Shown here: in pieces, positions 61,487 through 64,000 of the stretch
Layout: each line of letters opens with the position of its first letter
Numbering within the stretch: the first letter of the stretch is position 1
Source: Closterium sp. Naga37s-1
Taxonomy: Eukaryota; Streptophyta; Zygnematophyceae; Desmidiales; Closteriaceae
Direction: 5' to 3'
Length of the DNA: 64,000 nucleotides
Assembly: GCA_947471745.1 (NCBI GenBank)
Contig: CANJKZ010000116.1
Location: 248,001-312,000, forward strand
The notes under the pieces: model-generated
What the model was told of the DNA's origin: nothing
Seen by the model: the letters and a program-made list of their open reading frames with translations, nothing else
Databases searched by the model: none
Program-made: the position numbers and the translations under genes

Positions 61487-63937
61487 TCATGTGGCCACAC
61501 ACGCACTCCGCACCGCATCAGGCCAGAAATAGTCGGGTAGCCCGGCTTCAATGAGCAACCCACGCGCCATCTCCATGATTGTCCGGTTCGCTCGCTCGGC
61601 GATGCCGTTCATTGCAGGGGAGTATGGCATGGTAAGGGAGTGCCTTATGCCATTCTTCTTCAGCCATAATGAGAAGTCCTTGCTCAGGAACTCTCCCCCT
61701 CGATCGGTGCGAATTGCCTTCACTAACCGGTCTTGTTGCCGCTCCACTATCGGCAACCAATCGGTCTTCACCGTTTCAGCCACGTCACTCTTCTTGGACA
61801 GCACGTACACCCAAGTCATGCGAGTGTAGACGTCCACAATGGTGAGAAAGTACTCAGCTCCAGAAGCTCCAAGCTTCAGGGGGGCCACCACGTCCATCAC
61901 CACGTCATCAAGTGGTGCCTTAGCCGTTGCCTCCGAACTAGAGAACGGGTAACGGGTGAACTTGGCTTGCATGCACGTCGGGCAGCCAGGTACCTCATCG
62001 GGCTCCCCCTTCACACGTATGCCAGCAACCATCTCATTCTTTACTAGCTGCTGCAAGATGGGTAGGGCCACATGCCCCATTCGCCGATGCAAGGTGAGCC
62101 AATCACACTCCCCCGTAGCCGAAGTCGGATTAGAGAATGCCGCACTCGCAATAGTGCCCCACATGTTCTCTCCGTACTCCTCCTCCGCTGCTGCCTTGGG
62201 GTTCTCCTCACCCTTGTGCTGCTTCTGAGCTGCTGCACCACTCTCCTCATGTTCACCGAGCTTGCTGGTCCCTCCAAGATTGCACTTCTTAGACTCAATC
62301 TCCTTAGCGCGACCGTTCGCGCCATCGCCGCTACCAACCGCTTCACCCTTGGTGCTGATGCTTGCTGCCACTTGCCGCTCCTTAGGCATGGGGACCACAG
62401 GGATCTGCCAAATCTCGTTGTAGACATCCCTATCCTCGGGAAGGTCCCAAAGAATCCGCTCGCCAAGCCTCGCGGTATAGGTCTTAGCTCCCTTCGAGCT
62501 CGTGTCCATGCCGGCCTTTTGCAACCGCCGCACGGAAATCAGGTTGGCAGCAAGGTTGGGCACCCAAAGCACGTTCTTGAGGCCCACCATCTTCCCATCA
62601 GCACCCTTGAACATGGCCTTGCCCATGCCTTTCACCTCTGCTCGCTGCCCCAAAGCTGATGTCACATGCTTCACCGGTGACGGCTCAAGTTCGGTGAGCA
62701 AGTCCGCACGAGGTGTCATGCTATAGGTAGCGCCACTATCGATCACCCAATAGTCCAGGGAGTGTAGGGTGACCTTCCCCACAGCTTCTGGCTCCTCAAA
62801 GCCTTCATCCTTCTCTGGACCAGCCGTTGCTTGCGTGGACACGAAGAAGAATTGACCCGGAAAGCGATCGTCCCTCGACTCGCTCTCGTTGTCACCGTTC
62901 CTCATATTTGCAGCACCACCTCCGCGACCGCCACGGCCTCCACGGCCTTTTCCTCTCCCTCCTCCTGCTCCTCTACCCTCTTGGCCTTGAGCAGGGGTCC
63001 ATCCATCAGGGAGCTTGAAGCAATCGCGCCACATATGTCCGCTCTTGTGACAATAGTGGCACTCGCCGTCGAATCGGCCGCGACCGCGTCCGTAGCTCTT
63101 GTTGTCGCTGCCGTATCCGCCACTCCCGCGGCCTCCATTGAAGTTGTTGCTGCCAAATCTGCCTCCCCCTCGTCCTCTGCCCCTTCCACGGCCATACCCT
63201 CGGCCGATGCTTGCTGCCCCGGCGCCATCCGCACTCGCCAACTCACGGCGGCGGAAGTCCTCTTGAAGGATCGCTCGCTTCACGTCTTCAAGCGAGAGGC
63301 GGGGCAAGTCACGATTGAGGTTGATGATGAGCGAGGACCATGACTCTGGGAGTAAGGCCAGCAACTTGGTCTTCTTTTGGAGCTCACTGTAGTTCAAATC
63401 AGCTCCCTCAAGCCGCGTCAACAAGTCGAAGAATTTCTGCACCCCTTCTTCAACCGCTTCGTCTTCTTCAATTCGTAGTGCCGCCATTTGCCGTTCCAAC
63501 ACCACCGCTACCGCTGCTGTTGTAGGAGCGTGTACACCCTTGAGAGCAGCCCATGCCTTTGGTCCCTTCTCTGGTTCATGCTGGAATGGCTTGATGCTAC
63601 GGATCTGGCTGCTCCCCAACGCTTGCCCAAGTAGGAGATAGCCGTGTGCGCTCTTCCGCACCCACGAGCTCTTCTCCGGATCGTTCTCGGGGCGCTTCTC
63701 CGTTCCTTCCATCACCTCTAGCAGGTCATAGTGGTCAAATACATTCTCCATTCTGAAGGACCATTCAGCGAAGTTGTCGTCATTGAACTTGTCTAGCCCA
63801 AACACCCTAGGCTCATCCCTAGGTGGTCCAAGACTTGGTTGCACGGGCGCCATGGCTGAATCACGGGGTTGGCCTTGAGCTTGGGCTTCTCCACTGCCAC
63901 CAGCACCTCTGCCACCCCTTTCCTCAGGTCCAGCCAT
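61487..63937 (-). pseudogene. element J gag, retropepsin and integrase
   Basis: Start at the ATG 63937 (MAGPEERGGRGAGGSGEAQA). Gag core: FGLDKFNDDNFAEWSFRMEN, VHAPTTAAVAVVLERQMAAL, FFDLLTRLEGADLNYSELQK, LALLPESWSSLIINLNRDLP. RGG-rich segments flank a CX2CX4HX4C knuckle (CHYCHKSGHMWRDC, 63021-63063). Retropepsin LDYWVIDSGATYSM (62731-62748), LKNVLWVPNLAANLISVRRL, a long Lys/Glu-rich spacer, WLTLHRRMGHVALPILQQLV with CPTCMQAKF (zinc module), VVMDVVAPLKLG, IRTDRGGEFLSKDFSLWLKK, NGIAERANRTIMEMARGLLI (DDE). TGA at 61487-61489 ends it after ACVAT; the same frame continues into the RT. Confidence 0.92.
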
Positions 63938-63957
63938 TGTCGAAACTGCTCCAAGGG

Positions 63958-63969
63958 GCTCTGATACCA
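63958..63969 (-). promoter_or_regulatory. element J primer-binding site
   Basis: TGGTATCAGAGC on the element strand, 20 bp upstream of the gag ATG; initiator-Met tRNA primer. Confidence 0.93.
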
Positions 63970-64000
63970 CTTGTTATCGTCACAATAGGCTTGAATGTGC
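63970..64000 (-). repeat. element J 5' LTR, extreme end
   Basis: TGTTATCGTCACAATAGGC (plus strand, from 63972) should match the start of the 3' LTR at 58733 (TGTTACACTACACAAAG). The ends agree (TGTTA), the rest only weakly, so either the two LTRs have diverged with a short indel or the 3' LTR came from a different copy. Confidence 0.55.

Larger units (their letters stand above)
58733..64000 (-). mobile_element. element J: nearly intact copia element, runs off the window
   Basis: 3' LTR at 58733-59131, polypurine tract, one gag-pol frame of about 1590 codons from 63937 to 59171 with two TGA codons, primer site at 63958-63969 and the end of the 5' LTR beyond. The protein is unlike the D/F family and resembles ordinary plant Ty1-copia: classical knuckle, no Ala/Gly linker. 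Confidence 0.92.

Overview
This window is retrotransposon sequence almost from end to end. I see no intact host gene, rRNA, tRNA or CRISPR array. The organism is a eukaryote. Copia-type LTR retrotransposons primed by an initiator-Met tRNA (primer site TGGTATCAGAGC) are typical of green plants. A GC-rich genome that also carries a restriction-like-endonuclease LINE would fit a streptophyte alga or a non-seed plant, but the sequence does not settle this and my confidence is low.

Layout. (1) 1-607: a gag fragment cut by an LTR of the J family. (2) 1589 to about 9145, minus strand: one large non-LTR retrotransposon (LINE) with a poly(A) tail, a reverse transcriptase, a C-terminal restriction-like endonuclease and an N-terminal C2HC finger. 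Its N-terminal coding region has been expanded by about 140 copies of a 24-bp repeat encoding the octapeptide GGQQQLQS. (3) 9890-39520: a decayed plus-strand copia element (E) serves as platform for a nested stack. D (plus) sits in the gag of E. A (minus) sits in the 5' LTR of D. C (minus) sits in the leader of D. B (minus) sits in the 3' untranslated region of C. Terminal repeats and 5-bp target duplications are visible for each (TAGGC for A, CCTAG for C, AAGGC for B, CAATG/CTATG for D). LTR-pair divergence falls in the order the nesting predicts. (4) 39521-49513: element F (plus), inserted in E and itself hit by G (46329-49240, duplication ATCAT), a young non-coding LTR element. (5) 49514-57171: element H (minus), fused tail-to-tail to F, with loss of both 3' LTRs and formation of a large palindrome. 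(6) 57172-58732: the 5' LTR end, primer site and gag of another plus-strand copia element (I). (7) 58733-64000: a minus-strand copia element (J), nearly intact except for two TGA codons, running off the right edge.

Elements A, B, C, D, F and H belong to one family: LTRs of about 130 bp, a GC-rich tandem-repeat leader of 0.8-1.6 kb, and a gag starting MAS(L/P). A Gly-rich linker precedes an unusual C-X13-C-X3-H-X4-C knuckle. Retropepsin, integrase, an Ala/Gly/Pro-rich linker, RVT_2 reverse transcriptase and RNase H follow. G shares only their primer site, leader motif, polypurine tract and 3' region. The most interesting signals are the 24-bp expansion inside the LINE protein, a conserved GGGCCCACCAC leader motif next to the primer site (in a dimer-initiation-like hairpin in two elements), a polypurine tract held in a hairpin, the palindromic F/H fusion, and YVDN in place of YVDD in two separate insertions.
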